Source: Paracoccaceae bacterium
Lineage (GTDB): Bacteria > Pseudomonadota > Alphaproteobacteria > Rhodobacterales > Rhodobacteraceae
Reading direction: 5' to 3'
Assembly: GCA_026984895.1 (NCBI GenBank)
Contig: JALSRF010000430.1
Location: 1-7,993, forward strand
Length of the DNA stretch: 7,993 nt
Shown: piece after piece, positions 1 through 5,296 of the stretch
Layout: the number at the start of each line of letters is the position of its first letter
Numbering within the stretch: the first letter of the stretch is position 1
Notes under the pieces: model-generated
The model's input: the letters and a program-made list of their open reading frames with translations, nothing else
The model's database searches: none
Told to the model about the DNA's origin: nothing
Made by a program: the position numbers and the translations under genes

Positions 1-821
1 GCCTGTCCGGGGCCCCCGGCGTGGGCAAGTCGAGCTTCATCGAGGCCTTCGGCATGATGCTGGTGCAGGCCGGGCTGAAGGTGGCGGTGCTGGCCGTGGA
101 CCCGTCCTCGGCGCGCTCGGGCGGCTCGATCCTTGGCGACAAGACCCGCATGGAGCGCCTCAGCCGCGCTGACAATGCCTTCATCCGCCCGTCGCCCAGC
201 CGGACGCAGCTTGGCGGCGTGGCCCGGCGCACCCGCGAGGCCGTGGCGCTGTGCGAGGCGGCAGGGTTTGACCTGGTGCTGGTGGAAACCGTCGGCGTGG
301 GCCAGTCGGAAACGCTGGTGGCCGGGATGTGCGATCTGTTCGTGCTGCTGCTGGCGCCCGGCGGCGGGGACGAACTGCAGGGGGTCAAGCGCGGGATCAT
401 GGAAATGGCCGACCTGATTCTGGTGAACAAGGCCGATGGCGAGTTGAAGGCGGCAGCCACACGCACCTGTGCCGACCACGCCGGCGCGCTGCGCCTGATG
501 CCGGGGCGCGCCGGGGATGCGCCGGGCTTTCCGAAGGCCATGCTGGTCTCGGCGATGACCGGCGCGGGGCTGGAGCGGGCCTGGGCCGAGATGCAGGCGC
601 TTGCGAACTGGCGCAAGGAGCACGGTTTCTGGGCGCAGAACCGGCGCCGGCAGGCGCAGGACTGGTTCGAGGAAGAGGTAAGGCTGGGCCTGCTTGCACG
701 CCTGGAGGCCCCCGAAACCCGCGCCCGCATGGCCGAGGGCGCGCAGGCGGTGGCCGAGGGGCGGGCCAGCCCGGTGGAGGCAGCCGGGGCGCTGCTTGCC
801 TGGTTGCACAAGGACGAATGA
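1..821 (+). CDS. meaB: MeaB/ArgK-type GTPase, methylmalonyl-CoA mutase chaperone (5' truncated)
   Basis: A G3E-class GTPase that guards and loads adenosylcobalamin-dependent methylmalonyl-CoA mutase, acting in the cytoplasm on propionyl-CoA/methylmalonyl-CoA metabolism. The reading frame is open from base 3, so the start lies outside the window; about 272 residues are visible of a usual 320-330, so roughly 50-55 N-terminal residues are missing. Visible motifs in order: Walker [11 protein letters not shown] (about nt 6-35), [18 protein letters not shown] (from nt 99), the switch segment ETVGVGQSE, the G4 motif NKAD with the preceding hydrophobic strand, and a G5-like SAMTGAG. The C-terminal tail is helical and charged, as expected for the dimerisation arm. 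A GTG at 21 falls inside the P-loop and cannot be the true start. The mutase gene is not in this window. Family assignment is secure from the combined motifs. Confidence 0.95.
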   Translation, partial: LSGAPGVGKSSFIEAFGMMLVQAGLKVAVLAVDPSSARSGGSILGDKTRMERLSRADNAFIRPSPSRTQLGGVARRTREAVALCEAAGFDLVLVETVGVGQSETLVAGMCDLFVLLLAPGGGDELQGVKRGIMEMADLILVNKADGELKAAATRTCADHAGALRLMPGRAGDAPGFPKAMLVSAMTGAGLERAWAEMQALANWRKEHGFWAQNRRRQAQDWFEEEVRLGLLARLEAPETRARMAEGAQAVAEGRASPVEAAGALLAWLHKDE

Positions 822-826
822 AACGC

Positions 827-855
827 TTGACGGCGGCACCTGCCCGGCGTAAATC
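827..855 (+). promoter_or_regulatory. Candidate sigma70 promoter for rpmB
   Basis: A -35-like TTGACG (827-832) is followed after 17 nt by TAAATC (850-855), starting just 5 nt after the meaB stop. The -35 matches 5 of 6 consensus positions but the -10 only 3 of 6. Transcription would start near 862 and give a leader of about 63 nt containing the stem-loop at 872-894. The match is inferred by eye only. Confidence 0.35.
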
Positions 856-871
856 CGGCATCTGAAATTCC

Positions 872-894
872 GGGCGCGGAGGAACTCCGTGCCC
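872..894 (+). promoter_or_regulatory. Stem-loop in rpmB leader / end of meaB
   Basis: GGGCGCGGAG (872-881) pairs with CTCCGTGCCC (885-894): a 10-bp stem with one G-U pair and a 3-nt GAA loop, followed by CTTTGC. It could be a weak intrinsic terminator for meaB, because the T-run is only three, or a structured leader or attenuator for rpmB, whose Shine-Dalgarno begins 18 nt downstream. The sequence alone does not decide between these. Confidence 0.5.
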
Positions 895-911
895 CTTTGC
901 ATTCAAGACGT

Positions 912-917
912 AAGGAG
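912..917 (+). promoter_or_regulatory. Ribosome binding site of rpmB
   Basis: AAGGAG lies 7 nt before the ATG at 925. This strong site decides the start in favour of 925 over the in-frame GTG at 889, which is buried in the stem-loop and would add 12 residues not found in L28. Confidence 0.85.
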
Positions 918-924
918 CCGACCC

Positions 925-1215
925 ATGTCGCGCCGTTGTGAACTGACCGGAAAAGGCCCGATGACTGGCAACAATGTCAGCCATGCCAACAACCGCACCC
1001 GCCGCCGGTTTCTGCCGAACCTCAATGATGTCACGCTGGTGTCCGACGCGCTTGGCCGCAGCTTCAGGCTGCGCATTTCGGCGGCGGCGCTGCGCAGCGT
1101 CGATCACCGCGGTGGTCTGGATGCGTTCCTGGCCAAGGCGAAGGACGAGGATCTTTCGCCCAATGCGCTGAAAATCAAGAAGGAAATCGCCAAGGCACAG
1201 GCCAGCGCGGCCTGA
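925..1215 (+). CDS. rpmB: 50S ribosomal protein L28
   Basis: Structural protein of the large ribosomal subunit, 96 aa. The N-terminus [20 protein letters not shown] followed by NNRTRRRF is the classic L28 signature, and the basic and aromatic core continues through [20 protein letters not shown]. The C-terminal helix is Lys/Ala-rich. Only one cysteine (C5) is present, so this is the zinc-independent form lacking the two CxxC pairs. The length agrees with alphaproteobacterial L28 proteins. The start is set by AAGGAG 7 nt upstream. The gene appears monocistronic: it has its own candidate promoter and leader hairpin upstream and a strong terminator 80 nt downstream. It follows meaB, with which it has no known functional link. 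Confidence 0.97.
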   Translation: MSRRCELTGKGPMTGNNVSHANNRTRRRFLPNLNDVTLVSDALGRSFRLRISAAALRSVDHRGGLDAFLAKAKDEDLSPNALKIKKEIAKAQASAA

Positions 1216-1260
1216 TTGCGCCTGCGCCCGCCTGATCCGGCCTGATCCGGCCTGACGATA
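1211..1260 (+). repeat. 10-bp tandem repeat over the rpmB 3' end
   Basis: Every tenth base from 1211 begins a CCTG: units start at 1211, 1221, 1231, 1241 and 1251. The units at 1231 and 1241 are identical (CCTGATCCGG); the first, second and fifth are degenerate. The first unit contains the rpmB stop codon. A related TCTGATCCAG occurs at 1271-1280. It looks like a small slippage-generated array; no function is evident. Confidence 0.7.
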
Positions 1261-1295
1261 TCCGGCCCGGTCTGATCCAGGCGGCTTTCGATGAC

Positions 1296-1320
1296 GGGCC
1301 CTGCGGTGCGGGGCCCTTTT
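1296..1320 (+). terminator. Intrinsic terminator of rpmB
   Basis: GGGCCC (1296-1301) and GGGCCC (1311-1316) form a 6-bp GC stem around a 9-nt loop that can pair further internally, followed directly by TTTT (1317-1320) and CGTT. It sits 80 nt after the rpmB stop and before the phosphatase promoter region. Confidence 0.8.
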
Positions 1321-1443
1321 CGTTGCGGGTTGCCTTCTGGCGGTTGTCTGCATCGACCGGGTGGCGCCCGTTTGCCGTGTCGCATCGCGCGCGCCGCCGG
1401 CGGGTCCGTCCCTTGCGGGGGCGCTGCGACCGGGCCGGAAACC

Positions 1444-1472
1444 TTGCCGTCGGATCGGGGGCCGGCTATCAG
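1444..1472 (+). promoter_or_regulatory. Candidate promoter of the tyrosine phosphatase gene
   Basis: TTGCCG (1444-1449), a 17-nt spacer and TATCAG (1467-1472) give 4 of 6 matches at each element. Transcription would start near 1479, leaving a leader of about 23 nt with the Shine-Dalgarno in it. Nothing else was found in the GC-rich stretch 1321-1443. Confidence 0.35.
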
Positions 1473-1487
1473 AGCGGCAGTGGTTTC

Positions 1488-1492
1488 AGGAG
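1488..1492 (+). promoter_or_regulatory. Ribosome binding site deciding a TTG start
   Basis: AGGAG ends 9 nt before TTG at 1502. No ATG or GTG in this frame has the right place to begin directly at the conserved RIVFVCLGN segment, so this site supports the TTG start. Confidence 0.65.
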
Positions 1493-1501
1493 CGAGTCCC
1501 C

Positions 1502-1948
1502 TTGCGCATCGTCTTTGTCTGCCTTGGCAACATCTGCCGTTCTCCCGCCGCCGAGGGCGTGTTTCGCGCCCTTTGCACGGCGGCCGGGCGGGCCGACAGG
1601 GTGGACAGCGCCGGCACCTCGGACTGGCATCTGGGCAGCCCGCCCTATGGCGAGATGGTCGCCGCGGCCGCGGCGCGCGGGGTCGATCTGTCAGCGTTGC
1701 GCGCGCGCAGGTTCACCGCCGAGGATTTCGACTCCTTCGATCTGATCATCGCCATGGACAAGCAGAACGTCCGCGACATCGAGCGCCTGCGCCCGCCCGG
1801 CAACGCGACCCCCGTGCAGCTGCTGCTGGATCACGCGCCCGGCGCCGCGACCCGCGAGGTGCCCGACCCCTATTACACCCGCGATTTCGAAACCGCGCTG
1901 GATCTGATCGAAGCCGGTGCGCGGGGGCTTCTGGCCGCGACCGGCTGA
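1502..1948 (+). CDS. Low-molecular-weight protein tyrosine phosphatase
   Basis: Cytoplasmic phosphatase, 148 aa, the usual LMW-PTP length, expected to hydrolyse phosphotyrosine or small phosphomonoesters. The P-loop CX5R(S/T) is CLGNICRS with nucleophile C7, the neighbouring C12 that commonly forms a protective disulfide, and R13. The SAGTSDWHLG segment follows at about residues 36-45, and IAMD at 83-86. The general-acid loop is D122-P-Y-Y, with the two tyrosines that are regulatory in some homologues. The start is a TTG with AGGAG 9 nt upstream; a GTG at 1361 would add 47 residues that are low-complexity and unlike the family. It stands alone: no tyrosine kinase or exopolysaccharide genes flank it, so a capsule role is not supported here. 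Its 3' end faces the minus-strand oxidoreductase. Confidence 0.93.
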   Translation: MRIVFVCLGNICRSPAAEGVFRALCTAAGRADRVDSAGTSDWHLGSPPYGEMVAAAAARGVDLSALRARRFTAEDFDSFDLIIAMDKQNVRDIERLRPPGNATPVQLLLDHAPGAATREVPDPYYTRDFETALDLIEAGARGLLAATG

Positions 1949-1954
1949 GCCCCG

Positions 1955-2003
1955 GCCCGCCGGGCGGCGTGCCGCCTGCCGTGTTTCGTGCCGCCCGCCG
2001 GGC
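1955..2003. repeat. GC-rich inverted repeat between convergent genes
   Basis: GCCCGCCGGGCGGC (1955-1968) and GCCGCCCGCCGGGC (1990-2003) are reverse complements at 13 of 14 positions, with a 21-nt loop. It lies 6 nt after the phosphatase stop and 77 nt beyond the oxidoreductase stop. There is no T-run on either side, so it is not a classical intrinsic terminator. It may still stabilise the mRNA 3' ends or separate converging transcription. A second perfect 12-bp palindrome, GGCAGGCCTGCC, is at 2061-2072. Confidence 0.55.
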
Positions 2004-2079
2004 TGCGTTCCCGCCGCATTGCGCCGCCGGTAGCGTCCAGGTGGCGCCAGCGTCTTGGCCGGCAGGCCTGCCAGGCGGT

Positions 2080-3282
2080 TCAGATCACGGCCGTTTCGCC
2101 GCCGGCAGCGCCCTGGGCGACGCGGGCGAACGTCAGCTCTTCCAGGTCCAGGCTCTGCCAGCGGCCATGCACGATCCACTCGGCGATGCCGCGGCCCACA
2201 GCCGGGGCGTGCTGGTAGCCATGCCCCGAAAAACCGTTTGCAAACAGGAAATTGTCAAGCTTCGGGTGCGGGCCGAGAATGGCGTTTCGGTCGATGCGGT
2301 TATAGGCATAGTGGCCGACCCATTCGTTCAGCACCCTGACCCGTTCGAAGGCGGGAACGCGTGCGGCAATGGCGGGCCAGACGCGATTTTCCCACAGCGA
2401 ATGGTCGAAGGAAAAATCGTCGGAATCCACCGGAGTGTCGTCAACCGGCGCCGCGCCGATCATGTAGTGGGCCCCGTCGCTTCGCATGTGAACGCCGCTC
2501 GGGTCGATGGTCAGCGGCAGTTCGGGCGACGGCGGGTTTTCGGCCGCGATGACATAGGTGTAGCGCTTCCTCGGCTCGACCGGCAGCCCGGCGATGCCGG
2601 CCATGGCGGCAAGTTCGGCCGCGCGCGTGCCGGCGGCATTGACAAGCCAGCCGCAGTTCACGCGCGTACCCCGTGCCAGCGTGACTGCGCTTGCCCGGTT
2701 TTGTGTGCGGCTGATCGCAACCACTTCGCCGTGCACCGTTTCGACGCCGCGCCTGCGGGCCATGCGACGCCACCAGTCCAGCATGGTTGCGCCGTCGAAA
2801 TAGCCCTCGTCCCGGTCGTTGAAAGAGCCCAGGATGATGCCGTCGAGGTCGAAATACGGAAACCGCCTTTCCATGTCCGCGCGCGACAGGATGCGCGTGC
2901 CCGCACCCAGCCCTGCCTGCATGGTCTGGACGCGCCGCAGATGTGCGGCGAAATCCTCGTTGTCGGCCAGGTAGAGATAGCCGAACGCCTGCACGTGAAT
3001 CCGCGGCGCCGCGCCATCGCCGATTTCTTCGCGGAAGTCGCGCGCGAAGGCGGCGCAATACTGGCTCATCCGCACGTTGAGCGGGGTCGAGAACTGCTGG
3101 CGCATGCAGCTGTTGGTCAGGCTGGTGGAGGCCTGGCGAAAGCCCGGGTCGCGCTCGACCACGAGGATGCGCCCGGGGAAGTCCAGCCGGCAGGCCAGGT
3201 GCCAGGCAATCGCCGAGCCGATCATGGCTCCGCCCACGATGACGACGTCATAGGCCGAATGTTGTGGTTCCGGTTTCAGCAC
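2080..3282 (-). CDS. FAD-dependent oxidoreductase, DAO family (FOXRED1/sarcosine oxidase-like)
   Basis: A 400-aa flavoprotein predicted to oxidise an amine, amino acid or N-methyl compound; the substrate is unknown. The N-terminal Rossmann fold reads YDVVIVGGAMIGSAIAWHLA (residues 11-30). The dinucleotide motif is GGAMIG, with Ala where GxGxxG usually has the second Gly. E43 after the second strand (VVERD) should bind the FAD ribose. The middle contains GYLYLA and the YFDG segment seen in glycine/sarcosine oxidase relatives. The C-terminal FAD segment NGFSGHGYQHAPAVGRGIAE (349-368) is diagnostic. There is no signal peptide or membrane segment. The start is a GTG with GAGG 5 nt upstream; the longer open frame upstream is the out-of-frame shadow of the preceding gene. 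It follows the small exported protein gene by 7 nt, and the Shine-Dalgarno overlaps that gene's stop codon, suggesting coupled translation. Confidence 0.9.
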   Translation of the reverse strand: MLKPEPQHSAYDVVIVGGAMIGSAIAWHLACRLDFPGRILVVERDPGFRQASTSLTNSCMRQQFSTPLNVRMSQYCAAFARDFREEIGDGAAPRIHVQAFGYLYLADNEDFAAHLRRVQTMQAGLGAGTRILSRADMERRFPYFDLDGIILGSFNDRDEGYFDGATMLDWWRRMARRRGVETVHGEVVAISRTQNRASAVTLARGTRVNCGWLVNAAGTRAAELAAMAGIAGLPVEPRKRYTYVIAAENPPSPELPLTIDPSGVHMRSDGAHYMIGAAPVDDTPVDSDDFSFDHSLWENRVWPAIAARVPAFERVRVLNEWVGHYAYNRIDRNAILGPHPKLDNFLFANGFSGHGYQHAPAVGRGIAEWIVHGRWQSLDLEELTFARVAQGAAGGETAVI

Positions 3283-3289
3283 GTGCGCC

Positions 3290-3589
3290 TCATCCGCAAA
3301 AGGCCCTGGCGGTTTCGATGTATTGCAGGTAGCGTTTCCAGAACATTTGCGCCGCATGCCCCGGCGACTGGCGCATCTTGTCCGCGCGCGACGGATCGGA
3401 AATGAAACCGGAAACAAGCCGCTGGTCCCGGCCGGACAATACCAGGTCGGCGGCATCCTGAATGCAGCCGCAAAGGCTGCGGTTGCCCGCCGCCCGGTCC
3501 GAATGCAGACAGGCCATCTCGATACTGCCTGCCCGCACCGGCAGCGCGGCGACGCACAGGACAAGGACGCACACAGCTTTTTTCGTCAT
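3290..3589 (-). CDS. Small exported Cys-containing protein, Rhodobacteraceae-type hypothetical
   Basis: A 99-aa protein with a signal peptide (K3-K4, hydrophobic core AVCVLVLCVAALP, likely cleavage after VRA at residue 20), so probably periplasmic with a mature part of about 79 aa. The mature part has C27, C40, C42 (a CGC motif) and C98 next to the C-terminus. This even count of four would permit two disulfides. It resembles a short family found across Rhodobacteraceae, often labelled 'arginine transporter' with no experimental basis that I know of; function is unknown. The ATG at 3589 has AAAGGGG 6 nt upstream. A start 19 codons earlier is in frame but would bury the signal peptide. The stop TGA (3292-3290) overlaps the Shine-Dalgarno of the oxidoreductase, giving a two-gene operon. 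A periplasmic product beside a cytoplasmic oxidase may be a chance pairing. Confidence 0.8.
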   Translation of the reverse strand: MTKKAVCVLVLCVAALPVRAGSIEMACLHSDRAAGNRSLCGCIQDAADLVLSGRDQRLVSGFISDPSRADKMRQSPGHAAQMFWKRYLQYIETARAFCG

Positions 3590-3618
3590 GTTCTGCCCCT
3601 TTCGCCCCCGCCACGGAC

Positions 3619-3646
3619 ATTGCCAGAGGCACCGACGGCGCGTCAA
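3619..3646 (-). promoter_or_regulatory. Candidate promoter of the small exported protein/oxidoreductase operon
   Basis: Read on the minus strand, TTGACG (3646-3641), a 16-nt spacer and GGCAAT (3624-3619) form a -35 of 5/6 and a -10 of 3/6 matches. It lies about 30 nt upstream of the ATG at 3589. It is a visual match only. Confidence 0.3.
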
Positions 3647-3731
3647 TTCACATCTGGCCCCGCCTTTGGCGCGCTTCCGGTCGCGGCGCGTCCGGGGCGC
3701 GTTTGCGTGCGCTTGCGGGGTGGCGCCATTG

Positions 3732-3759
3732 TTGAAATGGCGCTCGGCGATCTTATATT
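3732..3759 (+). promoter_or_regulatory. Strong sigma70 promoter of trxC
   Basis: TTGAAA (3732-3737) and TATATT (3754-3759) are each 5/6 matches to consensus, separated by 16 nt. This is the best promoter in the window and sits in a locally AT-rich island. The expected start of transcription is near 3766, giving a leader of about 24 nt with GGAG at 3779-3782. Confidence 0.65.
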
Positions 3760-3772
3760 CGAAAAATCGAAT
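3757..3772 (+). promoter_or_regulatory. ATTC-N8-GAAT palindrome, possible SqrR/BigR operator at trxC
   Basis: ATTCGAAAAATCGAAT is a perfect inverted repeat (ATTCGA, 4-nt AAAA centre, TCGAAT). It overlaps the last three bases of the -10 and the predicted transcription start, where bound protein would block RNA polymerase. ATTC-N8-GAAT is the form I recall for the ArsR-family persulfide sensors SqrR and BigR of alphaproteobacteria. Operator identity is inferred; no regulator gene is in the window. Confidence 0.5.
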
Positions 3773-3789
3773 GCAACCGGAGTGTGCCG

Positions 3790-4233
3790 ATGAGCGATGC
3801 CGTGAAACTGACCTGTGCCGCCTGCGGACAGGTGAACCGGGTAAGGAAGGACAGGCTGGCAGCCGGGCCGAAATGCGGCACCTGCGGGGCGAAGCTGGAC
3901 GATGGCAAGGTTGCCGAGCTTGAGCCTGCGACGCTCAAGAAGATGATCCGCAACGACGATCTGCCGCTGATCGTCGATTTCTGGGCGCCCTGGTGCGGGC
4001 CTTGCCGGATGATGGCGCCCGAATTCGCCCGGGCCGCTGCCGCGCTGGCGCCCGATGTGCGCTTTGCCAAGATCAACACCGAAGACTTCCCGCAGGTCTC
4101 GGCCGAGCGCGGCATCCGGGGGATCCCGCTGCTGATCCTGTTCCACAGGGGCAAGGAGGTCGACCGCCTGCCCGGCGCCCGCCCGGCCCGCGATATCGAG
4201 GCTTTCGTGCGCTCGAAGGTCAAGGTATCCTGA
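3790..4233 (+). CDS. trxC: Thioredoxin 2 (TrxC) with N-terminal zinc ribbon
   Basis: Cytoplasmic dithiol-disulfide reductase, 147 aa, recycled by thioredoxin reductase. The N-terminal zinc ribbon holds C9-x-x-C12 and C29-x-x-C32. The thioredoxin fold follows from about residue 42, with the active site W68-C69-G70-P71-C72 inside VDFWAPWCGPC and cis-Pro P113 in GIPLL. Length and architecture match TrxC, not the ~106-aa TrxA. The ATG at 3790 has GGAG 7 nt upstream; a GTG two codons earlier is in frame but too close to that site. It is divergent from the small exported protein gene and has its own strong promoter overlapped by a palindrome, so regulated expression is likely. TrxC proteins generally serve oxidative or thiol stress, which fits a persulfide-type operator. 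There is no terminator before the tRNA gene 47 nt downstream. Confidence 0.95.
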   Translation: MSDAVKLTCAACGQVNRVRKDRLAAGPKCGTCGAKLDDGKVAELEPATLKKMIRNDDLPLIVDFWAPWCGPCRMMAPEFARAAAALAPDVRFAKINTEDFPQVSAERGIRGIPLLILFHRGKEVDRLPGARPARDIEAFVRSKVKVS

Positions 4234-4241
4234 TTGCGCCC

Positions 4242-4270
4242 TTGACATTGCCGCGCCAAAGGACAATTTA
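4242..4270 (+). promoter_or_regulatory. Candidate promoter of tRNA-Ala
   Basis: A perfect -35 TTGACA (4242-4247) is followed after 17 nt by the weak, AT-rich AATTTA (4265-4270). The spacing to the mature tRNA 5' end at 4281 would leave a leader of about 5 nt, as is common for tRNA genes. The poor -10 lowers confidence. Confidence 0.4.
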
Positions 4271-4280
4271 GCCGCGGTCC

Positions 4281-4356
<76 letters not shown>

Positions 4357-4419
4357 GACACCCGGTCGCGGGTTCGGCTGGCCGGCTGTCCGTTCGCATT
4401 CGCCCGTCTTCTGTTTGCC

Positions 4420-4449
4420 TGTCGCGTGCCTGTCTGTCGCGTGCCTGCC
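4420..4449 (+). repeat. 15-bp tandem repeat downstream of the tRNA
   Basis: TGTCGCGTGCCTGTC (4420-4434) and TGTCGCGTGCCTGCC (4435-4449) differ at one base, and a partial third copy, GCGTGCC, follows at 4450-4456. A GC hairpin, CCGGGC/GCCCGG, at 4462-4479 lies just after it without a T-run. The stretch 4357-4570 otherwise holds no gene or recognisable terminator. Confidence 0.65.
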
Positions 4450-4570
4450 GCGTGCCGGTTTCCGGGCGGCTGTGCCCGGGCCATGGCAAACCGGCCGGGG
4501 CGGTCTGCGAATCGTCCGGGCGCTGGCGCGTCGTCGCATCCTCGTGCCTGCGGGCCGGGGTGCGGTGGCC

Positions 4571-5050
4571 TCAGCCCGTGCGCCAGCCGATCAGCCGTTT
4601 CCACAGTGCGGCCCCGCGTGCCGGGTCTTTGCCGTCCGGCGGCAGTGGCGAAGGTTTGGCGCGCGAAACGATCCAGCGTGCAATCACCGTGTTCGCCCCC
4701 GTTCCACCGCAGGACGACCCCATGCGATAGGGGTCGAACATCTTGATGAACGACGGATCCTGCCTGTCGTCCACATAGAGGGTGCCGCAGACCGTGCGGT
4801 CTCGGAAATCTGCCAGCAGGGCGAGGTTGTCGTCCAGCGCCCCGGCCAGTTCCGGCTGGCTGGCGGTGGTTTCGGGGCAGGGGCGGTCGGTGTCGAACAG
4901 ATACCAGTCCCCGGCGCCTGCGCCCGTGCCCGATTTCAGCGCGCCAAGCAGCGCATCGGCTTCGCCCCAGTCGAGGATGCCGAAAAACCGGCCCATGTAG
5001 GTTTTCCAGTAGGGGTCGCCTTCGGCGGCCGCTTTCAGATCCGGTGCCAT
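4571..5050 (-). CDS. Conserved-looking hypothetical protein, unrecognised family
   Basis: A 159-aa protein with no signal peptide or membrane segment, so probably cytoplasmic. I do not recognise the family. The N-terminal half is acidic and aromatic (GDPYWKTYMGRFFGILDWGE, residues 11-30), followed by a Gly/Ala linker, GTGAGAG, and then WYLFDTDRPCPET. A central segment has short hydrophobic strands (VCGTLYVDD, FIKMFDPYRMG) ending in SSCGGTGAN. The C-terminus is basic. Cysteines are C58, C88 and C114. Aromatic, Asp and Gly positions look like a folded domain rather than a chance frame, and codons follow the strong G/C third-position bias. The ATG at 5050 has GAGAAGG upstream; longer frames extend into the intergenic region and lack such a site. 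It is divergent from the importer operon, with 252 nt between start codons, so shared control is possible. Confidence 0.7.
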   Translation of the reverse strand: MAPDLKAAAEGDPYWKTYMGRFFGILDWGEADALLGALKSGTGAGAGDWYLFDTDRPCPETTASQPELAGALDDNLALLADFRDRTVCGTLYVDDRQDPSFIKMFDPYRMGSSCGGTGANTVIARWIVSRAKPSPLPPDGKDPARGAALWKRLIGWRTG

Positions 5051-5234
5051 GTTCTGCCTTCTCGTCGGAATTGCCGGGCCGGACGCGCCGGCGCGCCGCA
5101 CCATATCCCAACGGCGACGAGATGCCCAATCGCAATGCGCAACAATCGGGGTGCCGGCGCGCATGCCGCGCGGGCGGTGCGGGGCGCATGTGCAAAAAGC
5201 AGCCGTGCGATGCGCCCGCGCAGACAGAAAATCG

Positions 5235-5263
5235 TTGCGAAGCGCCGTTCCTGTTCCTAGGCT
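5235..5263 (+). promoter_or_regulatory. Candidate promoter of the ABC importer operon
   Basis: TTGCGA (5235-5240), a 17-nt spacer and TAGGCT (5258-5263) would start transcription near 5270 and give a leader of about 33 nt. An alternative -10, TATACA (5269-5274), has no good -35. The rest of the 5051-5302 intergenic region is GC-rich with no other clear element. Confidence 0.35.
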
Positions 5264-5266
5264 GTG

Positions 5267-5274
5267 TGTATACA
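5267..5274 (+). promoter_or_regulatory. TGTATACA palindrome, possible operator of the importer operon
   Basis: A perfect 8-bp palindrome lies at the predicted transcription start, in an AT-rich patch within GC-rich DNA. Its form (TGT..ACA, TGTATACA core) resembles sites bound by GntR/FadR-family regulators. It does not look like an iron-box of the RirA or Irr type. It is short, so chance occurrence is possible. Confidence 0.3.
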
Positions 5275-5291
5275 AACAAAACAAGGTTCAA

Positions 5292-5296
5292 GGGAG
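5292..5296 (+). promoter_or_regulatory. Ribosome binding site deciding the binding-protein start
   Basis: GGGAG ends 6 nt before the ATG at 5303 but directly abuts the ATG at 5297. The spacing therefore favours 5303, which also gives a normal signal peptide beginning MKLPRY. Confidence 0.75.

Noticed and set aside
889..924. GTG at 889 as the start of rpmB
   Set aside because: It lies in the stem-loop without a Shine-Dalgarno, and L28 proteins start at MSRRCELTG.
1291..3405. A 704-codon plus-strand open frame spanning the phosphatase and the region opposite the oxidoreductase
   Set aside because: It overlaps a clear LMW-PTP in another phase and is antisense to a clear flavoprotein. The translation is Arg/Ala/Gly/Pro-rich with no domain; it is a GC-rich shadow.
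5089..5098. CGGCGCGCCG palindrome upstream of the 159-aa gene
   Set aside because: Short GC palindromes are expected by chance at this base composition, and it does not line up with a promoter.
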